Part shown: positions 1 to 8,161 of the stretch, piece after piece
Layout: every line of letters begins with the position of its first letter
Numbering within the stretch: position 1 is the first letter of the stretch
NCBI GenBank assembly: GCA_021798235.1
Contig: JAJZMO010000365.1
Span: forward strand, 1-13,125
Direction: 5' to 3'
DNA from: Acidobacteriota bacterium
Lineage (GTDB): Bacteria > Acidobacteriota > Terriglobia > Terriglobales > Acidobacteriaceae
Length of the DNA: 13,125 nt
Program-made: the position numbers and the translations under genes
Notes under the pieces: generated by a model
What the model was told of the DNA's origin: nothing
Seen by the model: only the letters and a program-made list of their open reading frames with translations
Databases searched by the model: none

Positions 1-110
1 TCTACTTGACACGTTCGGTGGCGGGCCGGCGGCTCAATAACCAGCCTGGCAGGTGAGGCGCGGCGTCGGCAGGGACGGGCGGATTCCACGCTGCACAGGA
101 TTCTTGTTGT
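1..110 (-). other. Presumed 5' leader of an off-window fourth receptor gene
   Basis: There is no credible open frame here on either strand. The stretch lies directly downstream of the sigma-54 promoter at 121-136 read on the minus strand, so it is inferred to be the start of a transcribed leader (predicted start site near 110). I see no similarity to the leaders of the 576-3932 and 4552-8106 genes and no TGTTCT-type palindrome, so the leader itself is not conserved here. Confidence 0.4.
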
Positions 111-120
111 CGCGACATTA

Positions 121-136
121 TGCAATCGAGTCGCCA
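121..136 (-). promoter_or_regulatory. Sigma-54 promoter of a gene beyond the left edge
   Basis: Read on the minus strand this is TGGCGACTCGATTGCA. It has the -24 GG and the -12 GC separated by exactly 10 bases, and a TTGCA at -12, as in the RpoN consensus TGGCAC-N5-TTGCW. The middle of the -24 element (GAC for ACG) departs from the consensus, as it does in the three sister sites. In those sites the promoter lies 185-193 nt before a receptor start codon. No start exists within the window at that distance, so the gene should begin about 65-72 nt left of base 1. Confidence 0.75.
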
Positions 137-207
137 AAGTAAGGACGGTGCGCGGGGGATTGTATTTTGAAGGTGGTATTTCGCAGCCGAGCCTTGAGGC
201 TCAAGGA

Positions 208-233
208 TGCTAAGTGACTGTTAGATTTGTAGG
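208..233 (-). promoter_or_regulatory. Candidate upstream activator box, copy A
   Basis: This 26-bp stretch matches the box at 4211-4236 in 20 of 26 positions and begins 98 bp upstream of the inferred start site near 110, against 97 bp in the other two copies. It contains the inverted repeat CTAA-N7-TTAG. The outer pair is C:G here and T:A in the 4211 copy, so the symmetry is preserved while the bases change. This fits a dimer-binding site for an enhancer-binding protein, but that role is inferred. Confidence 0.5.
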
Positions 234-282
234 TTGATGATAGGCTGTTGCATTTGAGTTGAATGTTGAGCTAGTCAATGTT

Positions 283-303
283 GTTATCATCGCGGTAAAT
301 AAC
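283..303. promoter_or_regulatory. Weak inverted repeat at about -173 to -193, copy A
   Basis: GTTAT and ATAAC are separated by 11 bases, with the centre about 183 bp upstream of the inferred start near 110. It is listed because the two sister regions carry strong inverted repeats at the same distance (4280-4298 and 8448-8470). On its own a 5-bp repeat could easily be chance. Confidence 0.2.
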
Positions 304-338
304 TGATCTGAAAGAGGATCGAGAGCTAAGTCGGCTAT

Positions 339-419
339 CTTACCAAAGAGCGTATCGGGATCCGGATCGGTCATATGGAAATGCATAGGATTCGGCGGCG
401 GATTGACCGGAAATGGACA
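339..419 (-). promoter_or_regulatory. Tripartite conserved upstream block, copy A
   Basis: Plus-strand elements are CTTACCAAAG at 339, ATATG at 373 and GGAAATGGACA at 409. The spacings of 34 and 36 bp are the same as in the copies at 4341 and 8502. A TCTGA 32 bp before the first element lies in a short inverted repeat (GATC-N8-GATC), as in copy B. The block lies about 229 bp upstream of the inferred start near 110 and beyond the terminator of the 576-3932 gene. It therefore belongs to the regulatory region of the off-window gene rather than to the 3' end of its neighbour. Function unknown. Confidence 0.5.
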
Positions 420-482
420 CAGCCTCGTGCGCGCTGACGGCGGGAATCTGGATTGATTTGAAGTGGAGGAGAAACGGGATGG

Positions 483-498
483 CCGCCCGGACGGGCGG
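483..498. other. GC-rich hairpin beyond the first terminator
   Basis: CCGCCC-GGAC-GGGCGG forms a perfect 6-bp stem with a 4-base loop. It resembles the core of the terminator at 4480-4505 but has no run of T in the direction of the adjacent gene. It may be a back-up terminator for the 576-3932 transcript or a relic. On the plus strand it is followed by TTGTTG, which is too weak to call. Confidence 0.35.
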
Positions 499-516
499 TT
501 GTTGCGTCTGGGATGG

Positions 517-548
517 AAAAAAAAGAGGAGACAGCCGGAGCTGTCTCC
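517..548 (-). terminator. Intrinsic terminator of receptor 1
   Basis: On the minus strand, GGAGACAGC and GCTGTCTCC form a perfect 9-bp stem around a TCCG tetraloop. The stem is followed within two bases by eight consecutive T. It starts 28 nt after the TAA stop of the 576-3932 gene. This is the clearest Rho-independent terminator of the three and ends that gene as its own unit. Confidence 0.92.
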
Positions 549-575
549 TTTGGAGAGTGGTTCTGGACTTGCGAG

Positions 576-3500
576 TTAGAAGGTGATGGTCGCCTTGAGC
601 TGCACGATACGAGGCGAGGCATCGCCGCCGAGGAACGAACCGTATGCGCTGGTCGGTGTGCTGACCGTGCTGGTGATCGTACCAAACTGCGGGCTGTCAA
701 AGTTGGCGTTCGGATTCGCGAAGTTCGGGTGGTTGAAAACGTTGTAGGCCTGCGCGCCGATCCTGACCAGACCACCCTCGACATGGGGGATGGGGAATCC
801 CTTCATGATGGCGAAGTCGGTGTCAAAGTAACCGGGTCCGAAGAACTGATTCCTGCGCTGACCACCGAAGCCGGTGGGGTCCTGGAAGTTAGCGTTGACG
901 ACCGGATTGCCGTTTGCATCGGTTGCGCCGGCCCAGGGACCGAAGCAGGGCGTGTTGATGGCGGATTTGCCGCAGTTATGGACCAGATTGGCAGAGCTGT
1001 AGATATCCGCCAGCATGGTGCCGCCATAGTTCCCGGTTGCGTTGAGGCTGTTGGTTGCGTTGGCGTCGGTCACGCTGAAGGGGAAGCCGCTGTGCCAGAA
1101 GATGGTTCCGGACACGAGCCAGTTCGCCGTCAGAAGTTTGGGACCACCAAAGTGCGGAACGTGAATGACATAAAAGGCATTCATATTGTTGCGCAGGTCG
1201 TAGTCGGCGTTGCCGTAGTTCTGCAACCGAAGGTTGAAGGGATCAATGGGGCTGGTGGTGTTGCCGCCGAAGGGCAGGAAACCGCCATTCGAGATTTCAT
1301 CCAGCGCGTGGCTCCAGGTGTAGTTGATCTGCCCTGTAATGATGGGGGACTGGTACTTCACGGAAGAGACCAACCCGCTGTAGTTGGAAATCGCCGCGCT
1401 CTGGACAACCGACACTCCCGCGAAGGAAGGCAATGCGGGGTTCTGAGGCAGGCCGTTAAAAGTGCTGGCGCTGGTTGCTTCAGAGATGTTGACGCCGTTG
1501 TTGACGACGGGCTCGTTCTCGCCATGGTTGCCGACATAGCCGACCTGGAAGCTGACATTGCGTCCAAGCTGCTGCTGCACCTGCAGGCTCCATTCCTCGT
1601 AGGTCGGGTAATGGATGTTTGGATCCGCGGTGAAGATGTTGGGCTGGACGAAGTTGGAGTTGGTTGCCGAGATGGTGTCAAAGCTGCCACCGCTGGCGAA
1701 GCCGTTTACGAAGGCCTGATTGGCCTGCGAGAGCGACTGGGTGAAGCTGCCCGGCTGTGACGGGTCAGTGAGACCGCCGGCGGCAAACTCGGGATTGAGC
1801 GGCGGGTTGGTGAGGAGGCTGTCGGCGACGGTCGCGGGGAAGACGTCAGAGAACAGACCGAAGCCGCCGCGAAGGACCGTGTGCATGTGATTCTTCGGGC
1901 TCCAGGTGAAGCCAACACGCGGCTGGACACTGATGGCCTGGAGGCTGGGGAAGGCCTGGTGCAGGCCGGTCGCAATGATCTTGTTATAGGGCTGATTGAG
2001 GGCCGCGTTCACGCTCTGGTAGGAGCCAGCGAAACGGCCGAAGCAGTTGACCTGGCAAACGGGGTTGGAGTTGTGCTCGATGCGGATGCCACCGGTGACC
2101 TGGAAATTTTCCGCCGGGCGGTACTGATCCTGCAGATAGAGGCCCAACTGATAGAGGGCGATGGGAGCCGAGGCGCGCGTGGGGAAGTTCTTGATGCCCA
2201 AATACATCTGGCCCTGGGAAAAGAGGTCATTTGCACTGAGCGGGCCGAATCCAGGGCCAAGCTCGATGGCGAGCGGAGCCTGGCTCAGAACGCCCAAGTC
2301 ATAATCGGTGACGTCATCCCGTTTGAAAATGCCGCCGAACTTGACGGAATTCTTGCCGATGGTCCAGCTTACGTCGTCGTCGAACTGGTATTGGGTGACG
2401 TTGCGACCCTGCGGGAAGAAGGCGTCGATGCCGCCCAGGTTGCTGAAGGAGGCGGCGAACTCCAGCGTGTAGGGGAAGGTGGAGAGCTCCAGGGAGGGAT
2501 TGGCGGACTTGAAGATGGCGCTATACCATGCACCCGCCATGAGGAACTGGTTGACGAGGTTGGGGCTGAAGGTATGGGTTTCTTCGAGCTGGCCTTCATA
2601 GTCGGGCTGATCGCTCTGCATATTGAAGGCGCTGTTGATGGGATCGACGTCCGTGGGCTGGACGCCGTGATCGCGCTTGAAGTGGACGTACATGTTGTCG
2701 TTGGGACCGAGGTTGGCATCGACGCGGGCGGTGAAGAGATTTTCGACCAGGTTGTTCTTGGGCGTCGACTGGAAGTAGTTCATGTAGGACTGGGAGACAC
2801 CCGTAAATGGCGACGTGTAGGTGGTGCCTGGAAAGGGCCTGGCCAGCGCGGCGCCGGGAGCTCCGTTATAGAGCTTGAAAATCTTGTTGTAGAAGGGGAT
2901 TTCCGCAGGGTTGCTGGATTGCAGCTGCTTGAGCACGTCCGCCTCGTATCCGGCCGTCGGGACGAAGACGGTGTCGGTTGGGGCGGTGACAAAGCGGAGG
3001 CCTTCGAAGTTGACGAAGAAGAAGAGCTTGGTCTTGACGATGGGGCCACCGAGAGCGGCGGCAAACTGGTTGGCGTTGGAGTATGCCTGCGCGGCCCCGG
3101 AATTGTCGTTGAACCAGTCGTTGGCGTTGATGTCGCTGTTGGTCCAGAAGTAGTTCACGTTGCCGTGAAACTTGTTGGTTCCGGAGCGGGTAACGATGTT
3201 CTCCTGGACGCCGCCGAAGCCACCGTACTGGGCGCCATAGGCGTTGGCAACAACGTTGATTTGCGAGACGTCGTTGCTGCCGAGCAGCATGTTGCTGGGG
3301 CCGGAGTTGTTGAGGTTGAGGAAGGGGTCGTTGTCCTGGGCACCGTTGATGGTGAAGTTGTTGGAGGTGGCCGGGAGACCGAAGGCGGAAGAGTTGCCGT
3401 ATCCACCCTGGGTGTTCATAACGACGCCCTGGGTCAGATTGATGGGATAGGTGATGTCACTTCCGGGATTCGGGACGTTCTGCACGACGTTCTCTGAGAG

Positions 3501-3932
3501 GGTAGTGGAGAGAGACGAGTTTTGCGTCTGCAGAAGAGGGATGGCATTGGCCTGGACCTGCACGGTCTGAGTTCCCTTTGCGAGGGGAAGCTTGACGTTG
3601 ACCGTCGCGGTTTCGCCAATCGCCACATTCGTGTTGGCCAGGGTCTTCTGGAAACCGGCTGCAACCACGGTCACCGAATAAGGACCGGGAGGAAGAAATG
3701 GAACGCGGAACTGGCCGGCGGCACCGGTCTTGACGACGTGTGTGGTTCCGGTTGTGGTTTCAGTCACGGTGATGCTTGCGCCAGGGATGGCCGCGCCTGT
3801 CGGGTCAGTGATGATGCCACTGACGGCGCCGGAAATGACCGTCTGCGCGAAGGCTGTCGGCGATGGCAGGAGCGCGATGGCCACCAAGGCGGCGAAAAGC
3901 GCGACTGCAAGATGAATGCCCTTAAATTTCAT
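576..3932 (-). CDS. Oar-like TonB-dependent outer-membrane receptor (receptor 1)
   Basis: An 1118-residue outer-membrane protein of the Oar-like TonB-dependent receptor family. In this family a plugged beta-barrel is thought to import substrates using TonB energy; the substrate here is unknown. From the start chosen, residues 1-29 are a signal peptide ending AFA/Q, about 33-117 are a CarboxypepD_reg-like fold (ITDPTGAAIPGA), about 128-255 the plug ending GTNKFHG, and the rest is barrel, with LGGPIVKTKLFFF at 294-306, NVFNHPNF at 1064-1071 and a terminal Phe suited to the BAM complex. The frame is open for 46 codons further upstream, but the ATG at 3932 has GGAGGGGCA before it and leads straight into the signal peptide. 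The mature protein has only four Cys, in two close pairs (626/630 and 987/996), probably disulfides in surface loops. I see no clear TonB box and no SusD-like partner nearby. Confidence 0.95.
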   Translation of the reverse strand: MKFKGIHLAVALFAALVAIALLPSPTAFAQTVISGAVSGIITDPTGAAIPGASITVTETTTGTTHVVKTGAAGQFRVPFLPPGPYSVTVVAAGFQKTLANTNVAIGETATVNVKLPLAKGTQTVQVQANAIPLLQTQNSSLSTTLSENVVQNVPNPGSDITYPINLTQGVVMNTQGGYGNSSAFGLPATSNNFTINGAQDNDPFLNLNNSGPSNMLLGSNDVSQINVVANAYGAQYGGFGGVQENIVTRSGTNKFHGNVNYFWTNSDINANDWFNDNSGAAQAYSNANQFAAALGGPIVKTKLFFFVNFEGLRFVTAPTDTVFVPTAGYEADVLKQLQSSNPAEIPFYNKIFKLYNGAPGAALARPFPGTTYTSPFTGVSQSYMNYFQSTPKNNLVENLFTARVDANLGPNDNMYVHFKRDHGVQPTDVDPINSAFNMQSDQPDYEGQLEETHTFSPNLVNQFLMAGAWYSAIFKSANPSLELSTFPYTLEFAASFSNLGGIDAFFPQGRNVTQYQFDDDVSWTIGKNSVKFGGIFKRDDVTDYDLGVLSQAPLAIELGPGFGPLSANDLFSQGQMYLGIKNFPTRASAPIALYQLGLYLQDQYRPAENFQVTGGIRIEHNSNPVCQVNCFGRFAGSYQSVNAALNQPYNKIIATGLHQAFPSLQAISVQPRVGFTWSPKNHMHTVLRGGFGLFSDVFPATVADSLLTNPPLNPEFAAGGLTDPSQPGSFTQSLSQANQAFVNGFASGGSFDTISATNSNFVQPNIFTADPNIHYPTYEEWSLQVQQQLGRNVSFQVGYVGNHGENEPVVNNGVNISEATSASTFNGLPQNPALPSFAGVSVVQSAAISNYSGLVSSVKYQSPIITGQINYTWSHALDEISNGGFLPFGGNTTSPIDPFNLRLQNYGNADYDLRNNMNAFYVIHVPHFGGPKLLTANWLVSGTIFWHSGFPFSVTDANATNSLNATGNYGGTMLADIYSSANLVHNCGKSAINTPCFGPWAGATDANGNPVVNANFQDPTGFGGQRRNQFFGPGYFDTDFAIMKGFPIPHVEGGLVRIGAQAYNVFNHPNFANPNANFDSPQFGTITSTVSTPTSAYGSFLGGDASPRIVQLKATITF

Positions 3933-4114
3933 TGCCCCTCCGGGGATCAAATAAATAATTTGTTGCGATGTGTTTTGCGGGGAACCAAGCGACCGAGTTC
4001 TACGTAGAACACCTGGAAGCGGCTCCTCGTGTGCTTCTTGATGTCTGGCCAGTCCCTCGCGCAGGGTCAACGGTGACGTGCGGAATGAAGCTGGAACAGA
4101 TCAGCATTATCGAT
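3933..4114 (-). promoter_or_regulatory. Conserved 5' leader of receptor 1
   Basis: If the sigma-54 site at 4125-4140 is used, transcription starts near 4114 and gives a leader of about 182 nt. The leader is strongly similar to that of receptor 2. Shared parts are an initially transcribed segment (4099-4116, 16 of 18 bases identical to 8265-8282), a GACCCTGCGCGA stretch, a TGTTCT-type palindrome and the ribosome-binding region GGAGGGGCA at 3933-3941. Substitutions between the two leaders fall about evenly on the three codon positions, so I read it as conserved untranslated RNA, not an N-terminal coding extension. Confidence 0.6.
3997..4010. promoter_or_regulatory. Leader palindrome of receptor 1
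   Basis: GTTCTACGTAGAAC is a perfect 14-bp palindrome located 65-78 nt before the start codon. In RNA it can fold as a 5-bp stem with an ACGU loop. The equivalent site in receptor 2 (8162-8177) keeps the arms and changes the central four bases. It could be an operator for a dimeric repressor or an RNA hairpin; the sequence does not decide. Confidence 0.5.
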
Positions 4115-4124
4115 TGCGCGAAGA

Positions 4125-4140
4125 TGCAATTCAGTCACCA
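4125..4140 (-). promoter_or_regulatory. Sigma-54 promoter of receptor 1
   Basis: The minus strand reads TGGTGACTGAATTGCA, with GG and GC separated by exactly 10 bases and TTGCA at -12. It lies 193 nt before the ATG at 3932, the same distance as at receptor 3. The inferred start site is near 4114. I found no convincing sigma-70 pair nearby: a GATAAT lies just downstream, but no -35 hexamer is at 17 bp. Use of this promoter would require RpoN and an ATP-dependent enhancer-binding protein, neither of which is encoded in the window. Confidence 0.8.
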
Positions 4141-4210
4141 AAGCGGGAAGGCGTGGGGATGGGTGCGCTTTCAGGTGGCGGTCTGGCGGCCATGCGGCAC
4201 CGAGTGGAGA

Positions 4211-4236
4211 TGTTAACTGGCTGTTAAATTTGGGGG
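4211..4236 (-). promoter_or_regulatory. Candidate upstream activator box, copy B
   Basis: It begins 97 bp upstream of the inferred start near 4114. It contains TTAAC-N5-GTTAA, a 5-bp inverted repeat, and matches copy A in 20 of 26 positions and copy C (8377-8402) in 16 of 26. The position is typical of enhancer-binding protein sites at sigma-54 promoters. The protein that binds is unknown. Confidence 0.5.
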
Positions 4237-4279
4237 TTTGCACCGACCGATTAGCGATGAATCAATAAGCAACTCGTTA

Positions 4280-4298
4280 ACTGACTTTGCAAGTCAGT
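4280..4298. promoter_or_regulatory. Perfect inverted repeat, about -166 to -184 of receptor 1
   Basis: ACTGACTT-TGC-AAGTCAGT has two perfect 8-bp arms around three bases. It lies beyond the terminator of receptor 2, within the upstream region of receptor 1, and has no T-run, so it is not a terminator. The same place upstream of receptor 2 holds a different inverted repeat. It is probably a binding site for a dimeric regulator. Confidence 0.55.
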
Positions 4299-4305
4299 AA
4301 ATAGA

Positions 4306-4323
4306 TCATCTGACAGAAGATGA
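4306..4323. promoter_or_regulatory. Small inverted repeat between the two upstream elements
   Basis: TCATCT-GACAGA-AGATGA has perfect 6-bp arms. It contains the TCTGA found 28-32 bp before CTTAC in all three copies of the tripartite block. The other copies have weaker symmetry here (GATC...GATC at 305-320 and CCCT...AGGG at 8471-8487). Confidence 0.35.
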
Positions 4324-4340
4324 GGGCGGAAGCCGGTTGT

Positions 4341-4421
4341 CTTACAAAAGACGGTATGAACGATTACGTTAACAATATGAAAATCCGTAGAACTGGGGTT
4401 TTGCATGATCGGAAATGGACA
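4341..4421 (-). promoter_or_regulatory. Tripartite conserved upstream block, copy B
   Basis: CTTACAAAAG at 4341, ATATG at 4375 and GGAAATGGACA at 4411 have spacings of 34 and 36 bp, exactly as in copies A and C. The ATATG part is within a longer match to copy C (AATATGAAAAkCCGTAGAAC). The block starts about 227 bp upstream of the inferred start near 4114 and ends some 60 bp short of receptor 2's terminator, so it is not within receptor 2's transcript if that terminator works. Function unknown. Confidence 0.55.
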
Positions 4422-4479
4422 GCGTGGCAGGGCTGCTGCAGACGCGAGGATGAGTTGACCTGAGACAGGAGCAGAAAGG

Positions 4480-4505
4480 AAAGGCCGCCCGAGTGGGCGG
4501 CCTTT
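4480..4505 (-). terminator. Hairpin terminator of receptor 2
   Basis: AAAGGCCGCCC and GGGCGGCCTTT form a perfect 11-bp stem around a four-base loop, 47 nt after the TAA stop of the 4552-8106 gene. On the minus strand it is followed by CCTTTCT, a broken T-tract, so it should be efficient because of stem strength rather than the T-run. Confidence 0.85.
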
Positions 4506-4551
4506 GCTTTTGTTGGGGATAGGGCGCGTCAGAGGATGCGCTCGATCCGGA

Positions 4552-7500
4552 TTAGAAGTAGATCTTGCCGACCAACTGCACCGCACGTCCGGGCTGGGGG
4601 TCGCCGCCGGCGAGTACGGGCTGCTTGACTGAGGTGATAGTTCCAAACTGAGCTCCGTCCGAGAGATTGCCGTCCGGGCGAGCGAAGTTCGGGTGATTGA
4701 ATGCGTTGAAGGCTTGCAGGGTGATCTGGATGTAGCGTGGGGTTCCGGGGCGGCCCAGAGGAAAGTTCTTGTAAATGCTCAGGTCGGTGTAGTTGTAACC
4801 GGGACCTGCAAAGAAATTCCTCTTGACGTTGCCGAAGGTGCCAATGGGCTCGGGCGAAAAGGGCGCCGGGTTGAACCAGTAGTGCTGGCCGCCGTAGAGC
4901 GTCCGTGGATTTCTAATCTTTATGTTGTAGGTTGATGTTTCCGGCGTATCCGGGCAGCTATAGAAGGAAAAGATGCCATTGCAATAGAGGGAGCGGTTGG
5001 TGCCGGTTTCGCCGATGGAAACCGGGAAGCCGCTTTGCAATGTAGTAATGCCAACAATGTTCCAGCCGCCGATGGTTTCGTTGGCAATCCAGCTATTCTT
5101 CAGCCTGCCCCACAGCGGTATTTGATAGCCATATGCGGCGACGAAGCGATTGAAAGCATTGTAGTCGGAATTTCCGTAGCTCAAATACTGGAAGCCCGGA
5201 ACCCAGTTGGTGCCGGTGAGGTCATTGGAATTGCCGAAGCCGGAACTCTCAAAGCCGGAGGCATTGTCGAGCGCGTGGCTCCAGGTGTAGCTGAGCTGGT
5301 AGAAGATCCCATGGCTTTCGGCCTTTCTGAGCTCGACCTGCAGAGAGTTGTAGTTGGATGCGCCGTCTGTATAGACCTGACCGACGGAGAGGAAGTTGCC
5401 GGATGTTTCGGTGTAGTACTGCGGGTCATTCAATGAGAGGAAAGCTGCATTTCCGAGGCAGGCGCTGGTGCCCATGGCCTTGCAGGCCGTGACGGCCGCT
5501 GTGTGTCCCGCTGGAGTGATGCGATCGGCCTCATAGGCGCGAACCAGATGACGCCCCAGGGAGCCGACGTAACCGACGGAGAGCACCTGATCGCCGGGGA
5601 TCTGGCGCTGAATCTGCAGATTGAAGTTCATGGTGTAGGGCACGGAATAGTTCTTGTTGATGGTGCTGAGGTCATAGGGAACGTACTGGCTGAAGTTGAT
5701 CTTCGCGCCCGGCTTGGGGAAGGTATAGGGAAACTTGTTAGCTTCCGAGTAGGCGGCTCGTCCAGCGACATCCTGGTATGGGTTGGCGAAGCTCGGACTT
5801 CCCCCCACATCCCCGGCACCGGTGCTTGATGTTCCGAAGGGCGGGTCTTCGAGGTTCTGGAGCTGCGCTTCTTCCGAGTCGCGATTGAAGTAGACGCCGA
5901 ATCCGCCACGGACGGCGAACTGGTGGTCTCCCGCCGGGCCGGTCAGGAATCCATACTGGCGGCTTGGGGACCAATCGAAGCCAAAACGCGGCGCTAAGTG
6001 GTCATACTTGGTGGTGGCCCCGCCCATATCGTTGCAGCCGGGGTCGCCGGGATAGAGCAGGCTGGCCTGAGCGGTGGGGAAGATTTTCGACTGTGCCCCA
6101 GGGGCAAAGCAGATCATGGCTTCTCCGCCGTACTGCAGGTTTGCGAATGGGGTTTCGATGTCGTAGCCGGTGCCGTAATTGATCGTGAGAGAGTTGGATG
6201 CTTTCCAACTGTCCTGAGCAAAGGCGTATATCTCCCATGCCCTGGCATCAATCTCAGCGCCGGACCCCTGAAGGTAGGAAGAGGGAATGCCAACGAGGAA
6301 ATCGAGGAGCGGATCGCCCGAGGTGAAGCTGCCGCTACCGGAGAATCCGAAGTCACCGTTGTTTTCCGCATAGAAGGGGTTGTGTACGGCAAATCGCTCG
6401 ACACTGGCGCCAAACTTCAAGGAGTTATTGCCCTGGATTCTGGTAAGGGTATCGGTAAAGAGCTCATTCGTGTCGACTCTGGGCTGGGGTCCAAAGGGGC
6501 TGAAGCCGAGAGTAAAGTAACCAGCGACAGAGATGGTTGGGACGGATGCAACGGATGGGTCCTGAGGGTTGATGGAAAAGCCCAGGCTGGAGGGCTGCAC
6601 GACCTGCTGGGGTTCGACCGCGGCGAAGTTGAAGCGGAAATAGCTGGCGCGGAGGTCATTCAGCGTATTGGCGTTGAAGGTGTGTGTCCAGTCGGCAGTG
6701 AAAATCTTGAAGTGCTGAGCGTCCTTTTCCGGGAAGCCCATCAGGTCAGCTCCGTCGAAGGGCAAGGCGGTGGTATCAGGGCTGGACTGGAAGACAGTAT
6801 CTGCCCAGAGGAGATCCTTCTGGCTGGCCTGATAGTCGAGGCGGATGATGCCCTGGTCCTCGGCGGCAGCGTTTGGAGCGTTGAAGTTGTAGTAGCTGCC
6901 GTTGTAGTTCGGGGAGGGTACGTAGTCCGTGAGCAGCTTGCCGGCAATGGGGTTGAAGTCTGAAGTGGGGATATTCACGACGCCACCGGGGAAGCACTGG
7001 TCCCAGGGCGTTCCGGCAGCGCAGGTTGTGCCATTTGGCCCCTTCAGGGCGAATGGAAGCGGGTTGGTGCTGAGGCCCACCGAGTTGTTATTGCCGCCGT
7101 TGAGGACGTTGTAGTCGCCGCTGAGAGCGGCAATTCCCGAGCCGTTGCGGCCCAGCTGGGCGTTGGTGGGCACCGGCGTCAGCGTGGTGACTGCCGTACT
7201 GTTGCGGAAGCCCTGATAGGCGAGGAAGAAGAAGAGTTTTTTCTTGATGACGGGTCCGCCCAGCGTGCCGCCATACTCATTCTGATGAAACCTTGGACGG
7301 ATGGGGGAGAAGTAGTTCCCATTGTTGAGGAAGGTGTCGCGGTAATATTCAAAGCCATTGCCATGGAACTGGTTGGTGCCGTTCTTGATGGTTGCGTTGA
7401 CGACGGCGCCGGAGTTCCGGCTGTATTGGGGACTCAAGGTGCTGCTGACAATTTCGACTTCGGAGAGGGCATCGGGATTGATGGCAAGGCCCTCGCTCTG

Positions 7501-8106
7501 GAGTGGGGCGTCGTTGATGTCAGCGCCGTCAAGCAGGTAGCTGTTCATCTGAGTCTGCGAGCCGTTGGAGGAGTAGTTGCCGAAGCGGTCGGAGGATTCA
7601 ACGGTGCCGGGCATCAACTTCTGGTAGTACTCGGGGTCACGGCCCAGCGAAGGGAGTGCCGCGATCTGCTTGGCGGTGATGGTATCGCGGAGCTCAGTAT
7701 TGGATGTTTCGACCTGCAACTCGTTTGCACTGACCTGGACTGTGGTGGCAACGGCGCTGGGTTTCAGGGTGGCGTTGATTTCGCGTTGATCGCTGACGCG
7801 CAGGATCAGGCCGACCTGCTTGTAAGTTTGAAAGCCCTTTTTTGAGATGGTGACCGTGTAGTGGCCGACGGCGAGAGCTGGAACGACATAGAATCCGTGG
7901 CCATTGGTGGTCTGCGTGGTGGAGATGCCAGTGCCGGTATTCAGAGCGACTATGGTTGCGCCGGGAATGACGGCGCCCGTGGGGTCGGTGACGGTTCCGT
8001 GGATCTGAGCGGTGATTTGCGCGTAGGCTGCTGGCGAAGGCAGCAGCGCAACGGCCACCAAGGCGGCGAAGAGCGTGAGTGCGAGACGAGTTGCCTTAAG
8101 TTTCAT
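4552..8106 (-). CDS. Oar-like TonB-dependent outer-membrane receptor (receptor 2)
   Basis: An 1184-residue receptor of the same family as its neighbours: signal peptide 1-29 (AYA/Q), CarboxypepD_reg-like domain about 34-117 (VTDPTGAVIPGA), plug about 125-248 ending GTNQFHG, then barrel with LGGPVIKKKLFFF at 282-294, NAFNHPNF at 1134-1141 and C-terminal Phe. The frame is open for 89 codons upstream, but the ATG at 8106 has GGAGGGGCA before it and begins a signal peptide nearly identical to that of receptor 1. The mature proteins are much less alike. Eight Cys form four close pairs (362/371, 666/691, 875/883, 1042/1051), suggesting disulfide-braced surface loops, more than in either neighbour. 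It stands alone between its own sigma-54 promoter and terminator. Its substrate cannot be inferred, and no TonB box is obvious. Confidence 0.95.
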   Translation of the reverse strand: MKLKATRLALTLFAALVAVALLPSPAAYAQITAQIHGTVTDPTGAVIPGATIVALNTGTGISTTQTTNGHGFYVVPALAVGHYTVTISKKGFQTYKQVGLILRVSDQREINATLKPSAVATTVQVSANELQVETSNTELRDTITAKQIAALPSLGRDPEYYQKLMPGTVESSDRFGNYSSNGSQTQMNSYLLDGADINDAPLQSEGLAINPDALSEVEIVSSTLSPQYSRNSGAVVNATIKNGTNQFHGNGFEYYRDTFLNNGNYFSPIRPRFHQNEYGGTLGGPVIKKKLFFFLAYQGFRNSTAVTTLTPVPTNAQLGRNGSGIAALSGDYNVLNGGNNNSVGLSTNPLPFALKGPNGTTCAAGTPWDQCFPGGVVNIPTSDFNPIAGKLLTDYVPSPNYNGSYYNFNAPNAAAEDQGIIRLDYQASQKDLLWADTVFQSSPDTTALPFDGADLMGFPEKDAQHFKIFTADWTHTFNANTLNDLRASYFRFNFAAVEPQQVVQPSSLGFSINPQDPSVASVPTISVAGYFTLGFSPFGPQPRVDTNELFTDTLTRIQGNNSLKFGASVERFAVHNPFYAENNGDFGFSGSGSFTSGDPLLDFLVGIPSSYLQGSGAEIDARAWEIYAFAQDSWKASNSLTINYGTGYDIETPFANLQYGGEAMICFAPGAQSKIFPTAQASLLYPGDPGCNDMGGATTKYDHLAPRFGFDWSPSRQYGFLTGPAGDHQFAVRGGFGVYFNRDSEEAQLQNLEDPPFGTSSTGAGDVGGSPSFANPYQDVAGRAAYSEANKFPYTFPKPGAKINFSQYVPYDLSTINKNYSVPYTMNFNLQIQRQIPGDQVLSVGYVGSLGRHLVRAYEADRITPAGHTAAVTACKAMGTSACLGNAAFLSLNDPQYYTETSGNFLSVGQVYTDGASNYNSLQVELRKAESHGIFYQLSYTWSHALDNASGFESSGFGNSNDLTGTNWVPGFQYLSYGNSDYNAFNRFVAAYGYQIPLWGRLKNSWIANETIGGWNIVGITTLQSGFPVSIGETGTNRSLYCNGIFSFYSCPDTPETSTYNIKIRNPRTLYGGQHYWFNPAPFSPEPIGTFGNVKRNFFAGPGYNYTDLSIYKNFPLGRPGTPRYIQITLQAFNAFNHPNFARPDGNLSDGAQFGTITSVKQPVLAGGDPQPGRAVQLVGKIYF

Positions 8107-8161
8107 TGCCCCTCCAGGACGACAAATTCTGCGATTTGTTTTGCCGCGAGCCTGACGACTG

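Noticed and set aside
300..419. Possible short conserved protein on the minus strand in the tripartite block. The three copies translate in the same frame with shared FHI and FCK-TG residues.
   Set aside because: The alignment has no gaps, so frames agree automatically. Base changes are not concentrated at third positions, copy C has no ATG, and no ribosome-binding site is present. A DNA element is simpler.
513..1760. Long plus-strand open frame of 415 codons opposite receptor 1, and a similar one of 538 codons at 1881-3497.
   Set aside because: Translations are rich in Gly, Val, Glu and Asp with no domain pattern, as expected from the complement of a GC-rich gene. The minus-strand receptor has a complete signal peptide, domains and terminator.
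3933..4070. N-terminal extension of receptor 1 by 46 residues (likewise 89 residues for receptor 2 and 29 for receptor 3).
   Set aside because: The internal ATG in each case has a good ribosome-binding site and begins a signal peptide. Differences between the receptor 1 and 2 leaders show no third-position bias.
4260..4270. ATCAATAA near 4261 and 8438 as IHF sites, which often assist sigma-54 promoters.
   Set aside because: Only the first half of WATCAA-N4-TTR is present; the TTR part is missing on both strands.
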